Shown here piece by piece: positions 10,775-21,711 of a stretch of 64,000 nucleotides of DNA. Source of the DNA: Ophiura sarsii (Eukaryota; Echinodermata; Ophiuroidea; Amphilepidida; Ophiuridae); contig CM069442.1 in the NCBI GenBank assembly GCA_035610835.1, forward strand, positions 36,868,452 to 36,932,451, read 5' to 3'. A model generated the notes under the pieces. It saw only the letters and a program-made list of their open reading frames with translations, searched no databases and had not been told where the DNA came from. Each line of letters starts with the position of its first letter. Position 1 is the first letter of the stretch. The translations under genes and the position numbers were made by a program.

Positions 10775-11694
10775 GTAGTCTCTGCTCTTCAGTCTAACAT
10801 TTTGTAAACACAAATTCATCTTTTTCGATATGAAGAAACATCTAGTGTGTGTACATATTACAAGTGTAAAAAAAGGCTTTCAGAAATCTTGCTTGGCCAA
10901 AGTTTAGAGTGGCAAATAATGATGTGAAAAACATTTTGGCTCTCTGATCAGCCATTGATTTTTGGTGCACTTGTTGGAGTACTTGACCGCCGAACACTTA
11001 AAAAAATGCCAACAAAGCACTCAGCAAGCTACATCGGAAATAAACCTACACTAGCAAGGCTTACTTCAATCAGTCAATCAGTCAATCACTAAAATTTGTA
11101 TACCACCAAAACCAAAGAACTTGTATTAACCCTAACCTCCAACCCACATTTTCCAAGGGAATTTTTGTCAACGACAAAAACGTGGACAAAAAGCTTGAAC
11201 TCGCATCTCGGTTGCGAGACGGACGATCTACCAGTGCGCCACAGGGGCCAACCATACTTGGGCGAGTATATTCGCCCAACTATAGCCTGGGGCCATTATT
11301 TCATCGAAAAAGTGCCACGCCAGTGTGCACAGACAGACTTTACCGTGGACATTTGTGGCACTGGGGGAGGTTAGGTTAAAGGCACTTAGGCACAAAACAC
11401 ATAAAGAAAACTATATTGCCCATAAGCTATTTAAATGTGTATGCTTAACCTAAATGTTAACACAACAGTCTTACATGTCTTAAATTGTGTATGGTAATAG
11501 GAGTGGACTATAAATGGGTCATTTTTGTTTTGTTTAGGTATTAACAGGTTTTCTATTATTCCATCTGACCTATCTCAACATAAAATAACAATATTTTCAG
11601 TCATGGGTCCGAGAAAAGTGTGCAGCGCCCTCTTGTGTCACCATAACTGATCTTTGTGGAGCAGTGACTTTGAGTACAAAATCTTCATATATTC
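10775..11694. other. 3' flank of the GPCR-like gene with a tRNA-derived SINE relic
   Basis: AATAAA at 11039 may serve the gene. On the minus strand about 11250-11190 reads TGGCGCACTGGTAGATCG (A-box-like) and GCGAGTTCAAGCT (B-box-like), so a tRNA-like SINE head lies here. The overlapping ORFs at 11082-11379 are not supported as genes. Confidence 0.45.
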
Positions 11695-11860
11695 AGGGTA
11701 CGATTTGCCCAGTGTTGCATCACTAAATGCTCCACACTTTGCAGAATTTGCTATACAATCTAAAATGTGTATAGCAATTTTTTACATGCATTTCAATGTA
11801 ACAGTTTATAATTTGTAATGAACACTTGACATTTGACAACAATTTGCTACACACTTTTTT
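11695..11860 (+). repeat. Dispersed repeat, inverted copy at 63310-63500
   Basis: The segment GGTACGATTTGCCCAGTG...TGCTCCACACTTTG..GAATTTGCTATACAATCTAAAA..GCATTTCAATGTAACAGTTTAT occurs again, reverse-complemented, near the right end of the window. Similarity is high over about 150 bp. It has no coding potential. Confidence 0.75.
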
Positions 11861-11891
11861 CCACGAAAAATGATCACTGTTCATATTACTC

Positions 11892-12363
11892 ATTTTCTGG
11901 CATGTTGCTGTGATTTTGGTCTCTAAATAAATGTAAATTAATTCAAACTAGCTAATTTTGAAAGGTATGTGAAAATTAGACATTGCGTTTTCTTAAAAAT
12001 TGACATTTTGGGTCAAAATTGGCTTTTCAAGATTTGTTTGCAAGATTTCTATCCTTCGCTATTTTAAAGTTTACAACTACAAAGATTTGACCTGCTAAGT
12101 AATTTGAGAATTTTATCACAATCAGTTTGTCCATAGCGCTCATATCGTTCACTTGGACGCCACCATTGAAATGTACACGAGGAGAAGTGCATTGACCACC
12201 ATGCATTTGAATAGGAGCTTTGCAAGGAATCCAAATTCGCTAGTTTGAGCTCATTTACAATTTATTTAGACACCAAAATCACACCAACATTTGCATGCGT
12301 CAATGCACACATCAAGGTCAGGGTCGTTACAACCCATCAACAATACTTTTTTTTCACCCTGTA
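11892..12363. mobile_element. Foldback-like element with a CACCCTGTA end
   Basis: Bases 11892-11958 (GTTGCTGTGATTTTGGTCTC, then TAAATAAATG) are inverted at about 12230-12300 (TTATTTAGACACCAAAATCAC). The right end TTTTCACCCTGTAG resembles the TACAGG termini of the foldbacks at 19803 and 41430. The left end is unclear. Confidence 0.5.
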
Positions 12364-12831
12364 GAACAAACCTGTGAAATGCCATGGAGGTTGTTTATAA
12401 AAAGGCTGAAGGTTCAAAAAATTGAACATAAGCCTATGTAACTACATGGTCACAGACTGTTTTATTCCTACAATATGTTGTCTGCTTTACTGTGCAAATG
12501 CTTCACTTAGTAATTGTATCATTGCCTTGCAACAGGCATGATTGTTTTTTAATCAGATTATGAATTTGCAATTAAATTGAAATGTAGCCTGTCATGACTG
12601 AATTTGCATTCAACAACTCCCCCCATACCTTAAGTACAGTCAGCCAAGCATTGTTAATTTGAGATAAACCATGCTGCTATGGAAACCAGCATGCCGATTG
12701 AACCACACCATGCCGATAATGTGTTTATGAGATCGTAGCCGAAGTGTGTGTTGTTTTGGAAATTATCGCTGTTTACATCAACTTTTATAGTTTTTTAAAC
12801 TAAAAGGATTTTTTTTAAATTGTTATTTTAC
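12364..12831. other. Non-coding spacer
   Basis: A+T-rich. It includes two phrases with CATGC(T/C)G near 12670-12715 but no gene, RNA or element with definable ends. Confidence 0.5.
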
Positions 12832-13197
12832 TTAAAGGTAGATGACCCTATCACATTTTCGTAACACAGAATTATTTCAAACATACGGAGATTTTCATAT
12901 CATATGAAAGCTCGTATTTTTCTCATCATCATACTGAAATTTGATGGCCTAAATCGGTATAATTACGGAGAAATCGATGAAATAATGTCGAATTACCGCG
13001 AATGGTGGTATACCACCGATATAGTTTGTGTACAACTCAATGGGTACAGTTCACAGCATCTTGTGCGTCTAAAATAAGAACCATTAGAGCTATGCAACTC
13101 AAACTTTGGAACACGACGTTTTTAAGGATGACCTTTCATGTAGAATAGAAAACTTCAAGTTGAAAATTGGAAATGTGATCGGGTCATCTACCTTTAA
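12832..13197. mobile_element. MITE family C, complete copy (TTAA-AGGTAGATGACCC)
   Basis: The ends are TTAA-AGGTAGATGACCCTATC and GATCGGGTCATCTACCT-TTAA, a perfect or near-perfect inverted pair of about 20 bp with AAATGTGATC beyond. It is 366 bp and non-coding, with an internal GGTGGTATACCACC palindrome. A second copy starts at 63846 and runs off the window. A diverged, interrupted copy is at 48514-50937. Confidence 0.85.
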
Positions 13198-13965
13198 GTC
13201 ATTTTAGTGATGAGGTTTTTGAAAATAGTTTCAATGAAAATGAAAGTCACAACTTGTGAATTCCCCTGGCTGGGAGATTTACCTAATAGTGTAGGCTGTT
13301 ATGTAGGATTTCAAACTAGTGCATTTTTTTTTGCTAAGGATGCTTTTTTTGGTGTCATTGGATAGAGTATACCCTCAGCTATCAGAAATCCATTGGTAGC
13401 ATTTTTTTCCATCCACGGAATGGCCGCCATCTTGGATTTCAAAATGGCCGCCATTTCCAATGGAAATTGTCATATAACTTTTGTTCTGAGCAACCTATGA
13501 AGTCAAAATTGGTGGCAAATCATGTTTTCAATATCTGAGAGTTCAAAAATACTTTATCTATGTTCTGATGTCTTACATACATGCATGGCCGCCTTGGGTT
13601 TCAAAATGGCCGTCATTTACACACAAAAAAGATTTTACCCTATAACTTTTGTTCTGAGCAACATATGAAGTTGATTTTTGTGGCAAAGCTCATGTTTTCA
13701 AGAGTTATTTACTGACAATTAAGTGTACAGTTCTATCTGTTATCCATTAATTTGACATGAATGGTTGCTATATAAATTAAGCTGTAAATTCAATACAAAT
13801 TTCAATTGTTAGCAGTAGCATATACTTAGTATTTATTGTCCGGTAGTACCCCACTGGTGATACATTAGGTTGCATTAGATCACATTGCATTGGACTTATT
13901 ACAAGAAGACATACCAGGATCAATCAAATGTATGCTTTTGTATCCACAGCAGCTACCCCCTCTAT

Positions 13966-14002
13966 ATTATAGAGGGGTATTATTGTATTATAATAGGGGG
14001 TA
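13966..14002. other. Short perfect stem-loop at the LINE 3' boundary
   Basis: TACCCCCTCTATATTATAGA and GGGGTATTATTGTATTATAA, then TAGGGGGTAATT, form overlapping hairpins. They mark the breakpoint where the LINE ORF loses its usual C-terminus. Confidence 0.5.
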
Positions 14003-16800
14003 ATTGATGTTTTGTTCAATTGCATGTTTTCTAACTCCATGCTTTGGTACCCAATGTATGATTTTGGAGACCAGCTCATTGGACCCTCTGAAGCAATGTC
14101 CTGCAAATCTTGATCTATGCTCCCTGATCTTGTCCGAGACTTTGGGCATATCCGCGTACAGGTCCTTATTTGTCACATGCTGTCTCCAGTTGATGTTGAA
14201 CACAGTTCTAAGCATTCTAGTGTAACATCCGTCCAGCTGTTTACTAAGCTTTGGGGTGACTGTCCATGACTCACATCCATAGAGGAGGACTGATTCTACA
14301 GTAGCTATGAACAGTCTTTCTTTGAGCTTTCTGGATAGTGATTTGGCCTTCCATAACTGACTGAGTTTGCCACAAGCTCTCCATGCAGCTGCTTTGCGTG
14401 TTTTGATGTCCTTTTCAGTACTGTTCATCCAGGCTCCAAGGTACTTGAAGTCCTCTACTTTATCAAGGGGCATACCTTCGTTTGCGGTGATTACAGGTAC
14501 TTGCTTCTGGTTGAAGGACTTGTACTTTGTCTTTGCAGCGTTCATTTTGAGCCCAACTTTACCCACCGAAGTCTCCACTCTGTTAAGTAGTGATTGCGCT
14601 TGAGACACTTCTTCAGACAACAGTGCAATGTTGTCAGCAAAGTCAAGGTCAGTAACTGTGGTTGGTCCTATTCGTCTGCTGCTTCTTTTTGTTAAGCGGA
14701 ATCCTAGCTCCTCTTCTTTGCCATCTATGGCCTCTCTTAGGGCGTAGTCGAGAACAATGACAAAGAGATATGAAGCCAAGGTGCCACCTTGTAGAACTCC
14801 AGCCAGTATTTCAAATTCCTCAGTTTCCCCATCAGGTGATATAACCTTTGCCTTGGTGTCCTTGTATATTTCTGCAATCGCATTTGTAAGCTGCTCAGGT
14901 ATACCATAGGCCTTCAGAATTTGCAGCATTTGTCCCCTATGTATTGTGTCAAACGCCTTCTTGAAGTCTATACAGGTTATGATGGCTGGCAGGTTGTTTG
15001 ATCTAATTCCCTCAATAATTCTTCGGAGGGCAAGAATGTGGCCAACCGTGGTACGTCCTGCTCGAAAGCCATTTTGATTAGCTCTCAAGTGGATGTCAAG
15101 CTTCGGTCTGATTCTGTTGAGTATCATCTTGTTGTATAGCTCGCCAACAATTGAGCTCAGACTTATTCCACGGTAGTTGCCTCCCAAACTGAGATTACCT
15201 GATTTTGGTATTGGTATTATGTTGAGAATAGACCATTGGTCTGGCTTTTCCCCGTTCATCAAGGCATCGTTGCAGAAGTCCAGTATTATATTATCCAAAT
15301 CACATCTTTTGAGCATTTCAGGTGTGATACCATCTTCCCCACTGCTTTTCCCCTCTACAAGTGCCTTCTTAGCCCTCACATATTCCTCTAAGTCAAAGGG
15401 TCCTTCTTTTATGCTGAGATTTGATAGTACTGGGGCAATTTCCTCATCTTCATTACTTATGTGCGGTGGGCTCCCAAGTAGATTAAATGAAATGAGTATA
15501 CCAATTATCTAGTCTCTCATTTTGCGTGGATCCTTTGATTTGTCCTTTTCTTGCAGTCAATCTTCCTGATATTTTGTTGATCAGTTTCCAACTCTTACCA
15601 TGCTTGCAGTTTATGATACCTGGGCGTCATTTGAGAAGTAGGTTATTTTCTCTTTTTTCCTCACAGGAATCACTTCCTCTGCAGCATCTTGAGTGGCTTT
15701 AATGAATCTGGAATATTTCTCAGATGCAGTTTCTACTTCATCCTGGAGGGGTTGAAACCTATTATGCACCTCTATGCTATAATGGGCTTGTAGATCATTA
15801 TCAGTTGTAAGTAGCTTCCAGTCGTATTGCTTTTTCCGTTTGATGATTTTACTCTTTCTGAGGCTTAATCGGATACGAGCAGAGACGATTCTATGGTCAG
15901 ATCCCACACTAGCAAAGGTGTTATATGCTCCAGAATTTAGAACACTGTTTTGTCATTTCCGCCTGACAAGGATGTAGTCCAGTTGTAGTTTGTTGCCGCT
16001 TGGGCTGACATATGTCCACAACTTGCCTTTTTTCTTGCGGAAGTAAGTATTTGCGATTATAAGATCTTTCTCTTTAGCCAAGTCTGCTAGGTACTCTCCA
16101 TTTCTATTTGTGTCATCATGGTAAGTGAATTTGGGGTCATCCTTTCCAAGCCTAGCATTGAAGTCGCCAACAACAAGCAAGATGTTGTGTGCTGGAATGG
16201 AGTCTATTGCCCCTTTTAGACTGTTGTAATGATCTCCTACGATGTCTTCATCCGCCACATTTGTAGGGCAGTAGGTCACCACTACAGTTGTTGCTGGGTT
16301 ACCATGGAAGTTGACTATGAGTGTACGATCAGAATGTGGCTTGATACTTGCTAATGAATAATGATCCGAGTGCTCTGTTATTGAGTAGTATACCGACTCC
16401 ACCTACAGCTGCACCTGCTTTATTTCTTGTTGCTGAGGTAGGGATCAGAGTTCCACCCATAATACTCTCATACTTCACTGGGTCATCATGGACAATGCGG
16501 TGTTCCTGTATCCCGATCATGTCAATTTTACATTTAATTAGAGTGGTTACAAGCTCCTCCCTGCATCGACTCTCTCTGATAGTTCTCACATTCATGGTAG
16601 ATATAGTAATATTGGTCTTGCATGTTGCAAGTGGACTCCTATTGCGCGCTCTGCCGTCAAGCTTACTCCTCCCTTTCGGGTTTGGGGGCATGCCGTCATC
16701 AGTTGATTTAGACAAATCCGAGTTTGCTCCACGAGACGTTATTTTAGGGACTTTAACCCTAGTGTTGATTTGGTTTGCCATCATGGTTTTTCAATTGTTG
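13990..16800 (-). mobile_element. Inactivated non-LTR retrotransposon (endonuclease + reverse transcriptase)
   Basis: On the minus strand 16784-15611 encodes an apurinic-type endonuclease in three frames: STMNVRTIRE, GIQEHRI, VVGDFNARLG, LDYILVRRK and GSDHRIVSARIRL. From 15379 to 13988 one frame encodes the RT: IPIPKSG, YRGISLSS, NQNGFRAGRTT, FKKAFDTIHR, GVLQGGTLAS and LDFADNIALL. A C-terminal LLYGCESWT...LRTVFNINWRQHVTNKDLY segment follows. The catalytic F/YADD box reads FADN, so the second Asp is lost. Frame breaks near 16380, 15930 and 15500, and loss of the usual C-terminal end near 14030, confirm a dead copy. Clade is uncertain (RTE-like or a related endonuclease-RT lineage). Confidence 0.9.
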
Positions 16801-16904
16801 TAATCACTGCGGTCACAACTCCTGCAGCATGGTTTGTGTCCCTTGCCAGCCAAGGCTAATGAGTATATTCTACCCGGGTCTCAGTGATTTAAAGTGAAAC
16901 CTAA

Positions 16905-18300
16905 AAATACTGCAAGTCACGACTTGCGAATCCCCCTGGCTGGGAGATCAACTAAATGAGGTCAACAGTCATATATGGGTCATGTTCCCCCGGTGTTCAT
17001 GTTTCTTTTCTCCAAGTTTGAGGTCAATCGGTCAACTTTAACGATTTGACCTCTGGATGACCTTTGACCTCAGATGACCTCTAATTATTTTTTTACATGT
17101 TCCCAAGGTGTTCATTGCAGAAATTAACCCCTTGTTGACCTTTGACCTTGGTTGACCTCTAATGACCGTTGACCTCGGATGACCTCTAATTTATTTTAGA
17201 CATGTTCCCCAGTGTTCATGTTCCTTGTCTCCAAGTTTGACGTCGATCGGGCAACTTTTATGATTTGACCTCTGGATGACCTTTGACCTCAGATGACCTC
17301 TAATTTATTTTAGACATGTTCACCCGGTGTTCATGTTTCTTGTCTCCAAGTTTGACGTCAATCGGGCAACTTTTACGAATTGACCTCTGGATGACCTTTG
17401 ACCTCAGATGACCTCTAATTTATTTTAGACATGTTCACCCGGTGTTCATGTTTCTTGTCTCCAAGTTTGACGTCAATCGGGCAACTTTTACGATTTGACC
17501 TCTGGATGACCTTTGACCTCAGATGACCTCTAATCTATTTTAGACATGTTCACCCGGTGTTCATGTTTCTTGTCTCCAAGTTTGATGTCAATCGGGCAAC
17601 TTTTACGATTTGACCTCTGGATGACCTTTGACCTCAGATGACCTTTAATTTATTTTAGACATGTTCACCCGGTGTTCATGTTTCTTGTCTCCAAGTTTGA
17701 CGTCAATCGGGCAACTTTTTACGATTTGACCTCTGGATGACCTTTGACCTCAGATGACCTTGGATGACCTCTAATTTATTTTCAACATGTTCACCCGGTG
17801 TTCATGTTTCTTTTCTCCAAGTTTGAAGTCAATCGGGCAACTTTAACGATTTGACCTCTAAATGACCTTTGACCTCAGATGACCTTTGCAAATTAGACCC
17901 CCAAACAAGCAGCTACAGTGTTTGACCATGGCCTACCTATCACTGAAGGTTTGAAGTCAATCCGTCTATCCTTTCAACAGATACAGCATTCGGGCAACTT
18001 TTACGATTTGACCTCTAGATGACCCTTGACCTCAGATGACCTTTGCAAATTAGACCCCCAAACAAGCAGCTACAGTGTTTGACCATGGCCTACCCATCAC
18101 TGAAGGTTTGAAGTCAATCCGTCCATCCTTTCAACAGATACAGCATTTGGAAAAAAGGCTAACCAAAAGGCACACACACCCCTACACACACCCCTTTGGA
18201 AAAAAAGGCTAACCAAAAGGCACACACACACATACGCACGCACATTGACATGATGACAAAATCCCCTTCTGGTTTTACAAACCAAACCAGGGGGATAAAA
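16905..18300 (+). mobile_element. AATCCCCCTGGCT-family element expanded by a minisatellite
   Basis: It starts CTGCAAGTCACGACTTGCG, AATCCCCCTGGCTGGGAGAT and ends with the hairpin ATCCCCTTCTGGTTTTACAA ... AACCAGGGGGATAAAAAG. Compared with 4545-5822 the interior is enlarged by the 115-bp repeat described next. A duplicated 3' block, CAGCTACAGTGTTTGACCAT, occurs at about 17910 and 18068. Confidence 0.65.
17030..18060 (+). repeat. 115-bp minisatellite with TGACCT direct repeats
   Basis: The anchor GACATGTTC recurs at 17199, 17313, 17428, 17543 and 17658, a period of 114-115 bp, then about 17784 after a 12-base duplication. Each unit reads GGTGTTCATGTTTCTTGTC..TCAATCGGGCAACTTTTACG then TTTGACCTCTGGATGACC and TTTGACCTCAGATGACCTC. 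The 13-mer TGACCTTTGACCT is perfect near 17058, 17135, 17277, 17392, 17506, 17621, 17736 and 17861. No protein is encoded. Confidence 0.9.
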
Positions 18301-18754
18301 AGCAATGATCAATAGTCCTCCAGACTACTCCAATAGTCCTAGAACTACCAACCATTGCCCCCAGAGCTCCGTCAGTTAGCACTAACCGCAAGGTTTGGCC
18401 ATCCAGGTGGCACGCGACTAACATGCACTACATTGCAATGCATCTTAGTCTTCGAGGACGTTGATATGGGTAACTGCAAGAGAAGCGATTAGGAACAGGA
18501 GGGCTGATGGAATTGCCTCCTGTATCTACAACCTATAGTAAAGCAAAGCATGGAAAAAGGTTCATAGGAGAGGCATGTAGAGTAAGGAGCAAGATCAGAG
18601 ATAGAGGAAAGAAAGAATTTGTGGTAGAGCAGAAGGTTGGAGTTGCGCTACTTACAGCCAGTTTTAAACCACCCTAATAATTACCCTAATAATTACTACT
18701 ATCAGCCAATTAATATATAACAACAGATCAGCTATTATACACTCTCTTGTCTTG
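18301..18754. other. Non-coding spacer inside the long-inverted-repeat element
   Basis: No recognisable gene. It may contain worn LINE sequence; ACCCTAATAATTACC is duplicated near 18671-18695. Confidence 0.35.
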
Positions 18755-19802
18755 TAAACAACTCTTGAAAACATGGATTTTGCCACCAAAATCAACTTTT
18801 TATGTTACTAGAACAAAAGTTATATGGCAAAATATTTTTTTTGTAAATGGCGGCCATTTTGAAATCCAAGATGGCGGCCATGCATGTATCTTAGACATAG
18901 GAACATAGCTAAAGCACTTGTGAACTCCCTTGTATTAAAAACATGTGGTTTGCCACCAAGTTTGACTTCATATGTTGCTCAGAACAAAAGTTATAGGGTA
19001 AATTATATTGGAAATGGCGGCCATTTTGAAATCCAAGATGGCGGCCAATCGGCAGATGGAAAAAAATGCTACCAATGGATTTCTGATACCTGAGGGTCTA
19101 CTTTAGCCAATAAAACCAAAAAAACCATCCTTAGCAAAAAAAAATGCAAAATTACATAACATCCTACACTATAAATGGAGTCAAAGGTCACATAGGGGTC
19201 ATGAGAGGTCAATCTGGGTACACCCCATGAGTCATCTTAAATCCCCGTAACCAAATACTATCGTCACCGAGTTTAGTTGAGATTGAAGTCTGACTTGTCA
19301 TATGAGAGAGAGGGCCCTAAAGTGTTGACAAAATGGGTCGAAGGTCACAAAGGAGTCATAACAGGTAAATTCAGGTACACCTCATGTATCACTGAACAGG
19401 CCAAACCTAATCAAAAAGGCTTACCAAAAGGGGAACATACATACACACGGACGGACACACATGACATGATCACAATATCCCGGCTTTTCAAGCCAGGGGG
19501 ATTAAACACTCATATTCTTAGGAAAATTTGAATCATTCAAACACTCCTACTTTTCAGTCAAAGACCCTTACTTCTGCATTTTAAGATATTTTTAGGAACA
19601 TTTTGTAACTTTGTCTCCCAAAACCGTGTGCCCCCAGGCCAAAATCTCAAACTATAAAACTCCATGCTCACCTGCCGGTGATGGTATGTGCTGCTGATAA
19701 TTAGGTCTTGGTTTCCTGGAGGATATAGGACGCCATTCATGGGCTATCGGGTGTTCACCTAATAATGAAAAAGCAACGCCGTCATTGAAGCACAATTAAA
19801 TC

Positions 19803-20893
19803 TACAGGCTGTCCCAAAATGATTAGTACCCATCGATGCCCAAAGTTCAATGCATTTTTTCATCATAAAAATCAATGAGATTAGATCCGTTTTTTTTATA
19901 TTATATTTGCTATCTGTACCCTTTCATTGGAATTTTAGATCATGAATATTGGACTTATTTTAATGAAGTTACACCACATTGTGTAAGACATGGTGATTTC
20001 ACCTTTTTGGCAAAGTGCAAAAAAATGTGTTTTTAAACAGCTTGTTTGAAAGAAACTAATACATTCTCTTAATCTCTTGTCTGCTAATATCTTTGGTTCC
20101 TTTCTATTTTAAACTGCTGTTGTATCATATTGTTGTTCAAACAATTAATACTTCTTCATTTTGATTCAATTTGAAGAGTAAAATGGATCGTCACGCATGA
20201 GCGATCCCAAGCTTTGTTTCTATAATGAGCTAGTTTTGAGGCTAAACTTGAGGGACTTTTAAACAGGTAAAGACGTAGTCATGGGTAATTAGCAGTGGCT
20301 TAGACTTCTTTTTCATATTTGGGATGCAATTTCCTACAAACTTGGTAAAAAGTATATAGTCCCTTAGTGTTTAACCTCACGAAATCCATTCTCCAATCTG
20401 AAAATGAAATCTAAGCCACTGGTGATTCACCAAATGCCACTTCATTTAGAAGTCCCTAAACACTTGTCAACTAAAACAATGCATGTGGTCACTCAAGTGT
20501 GACAAACTTCTTTTACCCGTTAAATTGAAGTAAGGAGAAGAATTATTAATAATTTGAACACCCATAACTAATAACAGTTACAACAGAAAGACACACAAGA
20601 TTATTGAGTAGACAGAGATTATGAGAATACGTAAGTTTCTTTCAAACAAGCTGTAATACTAGCACACACATTTTTAGCACTTTGCCAAAAAGGTGAAATC
20701 ACCATGCTTTACATAATGGAGTGTATCTTGAGTTTAATAAATTCGATATTCATGATCTAAAATTCTAATGAAATAGTACAGTATGACAAAGATGATGAGA
20801 AAACAACGGACCTAATCTCATCGATTTTGATGATGACACAAATTATTGAACTTTGGGCATCGATGGGTACTAATCATTTTGGGACAGCCTGTA
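19803..20893. mobile_element. Foldback element with about 280-bp inverted arms, ends TACAGGCTGTCCC
   Basis: The left end TACAGGCTGTCCCAAAATGA is inverted exactly at the right (ATTTTGGGACAGCCTGTA). Both arms carry GTACCCATCGATGCCCAAAG, CATGAATAT, GGTGATTTCACC.TTTTGGCA and CAGCTTGTTTGAAAGAAACT. The middle (about 20090-20610) also shows inverted AAGCCACTG and CAGTGGCTTAGA words. It is about 1.09 kb and non-coding. Confidence 0.85.
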
Positions 20894-21278
20894 CTTACTT
20901 TTATACTGTATGAATATAATTTACATCATCGCCCAAAACCTGGTATTTTGATACCAAAGGGAAGTCCGGCATATTTTCTAATGCGCTTGCCCTACCAAGC
21001 GCACCTTTTAGTAGCCTTATTGCTCTTAAATGCTACAAAATCAGGGGGACAATTTTCTGGAATTGGCATTTCATTGCATTTGGCCAAAATCAAAAGATAA
21101 ATAGCAGCAACTATTAAGTCTCTGTTGCCAAATATTGTTTTGGTTTGGTGTGGCCAGTGATATACTTGTTCATTTGCAAGGTTCAAAGCATTTCATCTTG
21201 AAAATAATATAAGACCAAAACAAAGTTTTCTACTAAAGGCAGTAGGCATTTCTCCCCCTTCCCCTTTTTTAAGGTTTT
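20894..21278. other. Intergenic or 3'-flanking sequence of INVS
   Basis: Small overlapping ORFs at 20846-21186 lack any support. Nothing else is evident. Confidence 0.4.
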
Positions 21279-21295
21279 TTTATTTGGTGTTTATT
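21279..21295 (-). promoter_or_regulatory. INVS: Candidate INVS polyadenylation signals
   Basis: Two AATAAA hexamers on the minus strand, at 21290-21295 and 21279-21284, lie about 130-150 bases after the proposed stop codon. This supports 21426-21711 being the terminal coding exon. Confidence 0.5.
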
Positions 21296-21425
21296 TTTTC
21301 ATATAATATCATTCATAGTATCTCAAAATAACAAAAGAGGAAATTGAAAAGAAGAAAAAAATGTTTTGGGAAAAAAAAAATGAAAATATTTCTTTTCAAA
21401 TTCAAAAATTGATTTAATCCCAAAT

Positions 21426-21711
21426 TCAGCATCTGTCCATCCTGTAGAACCTACCATAGATGTCATGCATAATAACCTGTTGCTTGAGGGCCACAAACTC
21501 AGGCTGCCAAGTTTGCAGGTATTTCTTGTTAGCACTCCCAAGTATCTTGAGCCATTTCTTCCTGTAGTATCTCCTCCATGCCGCTTGAATCTTGCAAGCT
21601 GCCATATGATGCTCCCATGAGTTCAGGTGGTGTCTATCGTTTGGTGGTTGATGACGTCTTCTCTGATGCTCTCTCGGGACTCGGGCTATGCCACGGTTGC
21701 GAGACTTGTAG
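21426..21711 (-). CDS. INVS: INVS terminal exon: third IQ-like motif and stop
   Basis: Acceptor TTTTTTCTTCAG at 21712. The peptide begins (I)YKSRNRGIARVPREHQRRR and contains ACKIQAAWRRYYRKKW, a good IQ motif. It then runs KYLQTWQPEFVALKQQ and ends YRMDRC before TGA at 21428-21426. An alternative donor (TATG|GTAGGT) at 21454 would remove the last residues and need another exon, but none is seen. In human the matching position keeps only a degenerate IQ. Confidence 0.8.

Larger units (their letters stand above)
13289..19169. mobile_element. Long-inverted-repeat element, about 5.9 kb, TA target site
   Basis: The arms are about 410 bp: 13289-13700 starts GTGTAGGCTGTTATGTA, and 18755-19169 in reverse complement starts GTGTAGGATGTTATGTA. 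Both arms carry TTTTTTGCTAAGGATG, AATCCATTGGTAGCATTTTT and two blocks with GGCCGCCAT(C)TTGGATTTCA or similar, plus ATAACTTTTGTTCTGAGCAAC. TA flanks both ends. The interior was colonised by a LINE (13990-16800) and by an AATCCCCCTGGCT element (16905-18300). I saw no transposase ORF. Confidence 0.75.
13243..19502 (+). mobile_element. Third AATCCCCCTGGCT-family element, split by a 5.9-kb insertion
   Basis: Only the outer pieces belong to it: 13243-13288 (TTCCCCTGGCTGGGAGATTT, ACCTAATA) and 19170-19502 (TATAAATGGAGTCAAAGGTC..., ending CAAGCCAGGGGGATTAA). Joined in the mind, the two pieces follow the order seen at 4545-4640. Everything between is a later insertion with TA at both junctions (13287-13288 and 19170-19171). 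Confidence 0.6.
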
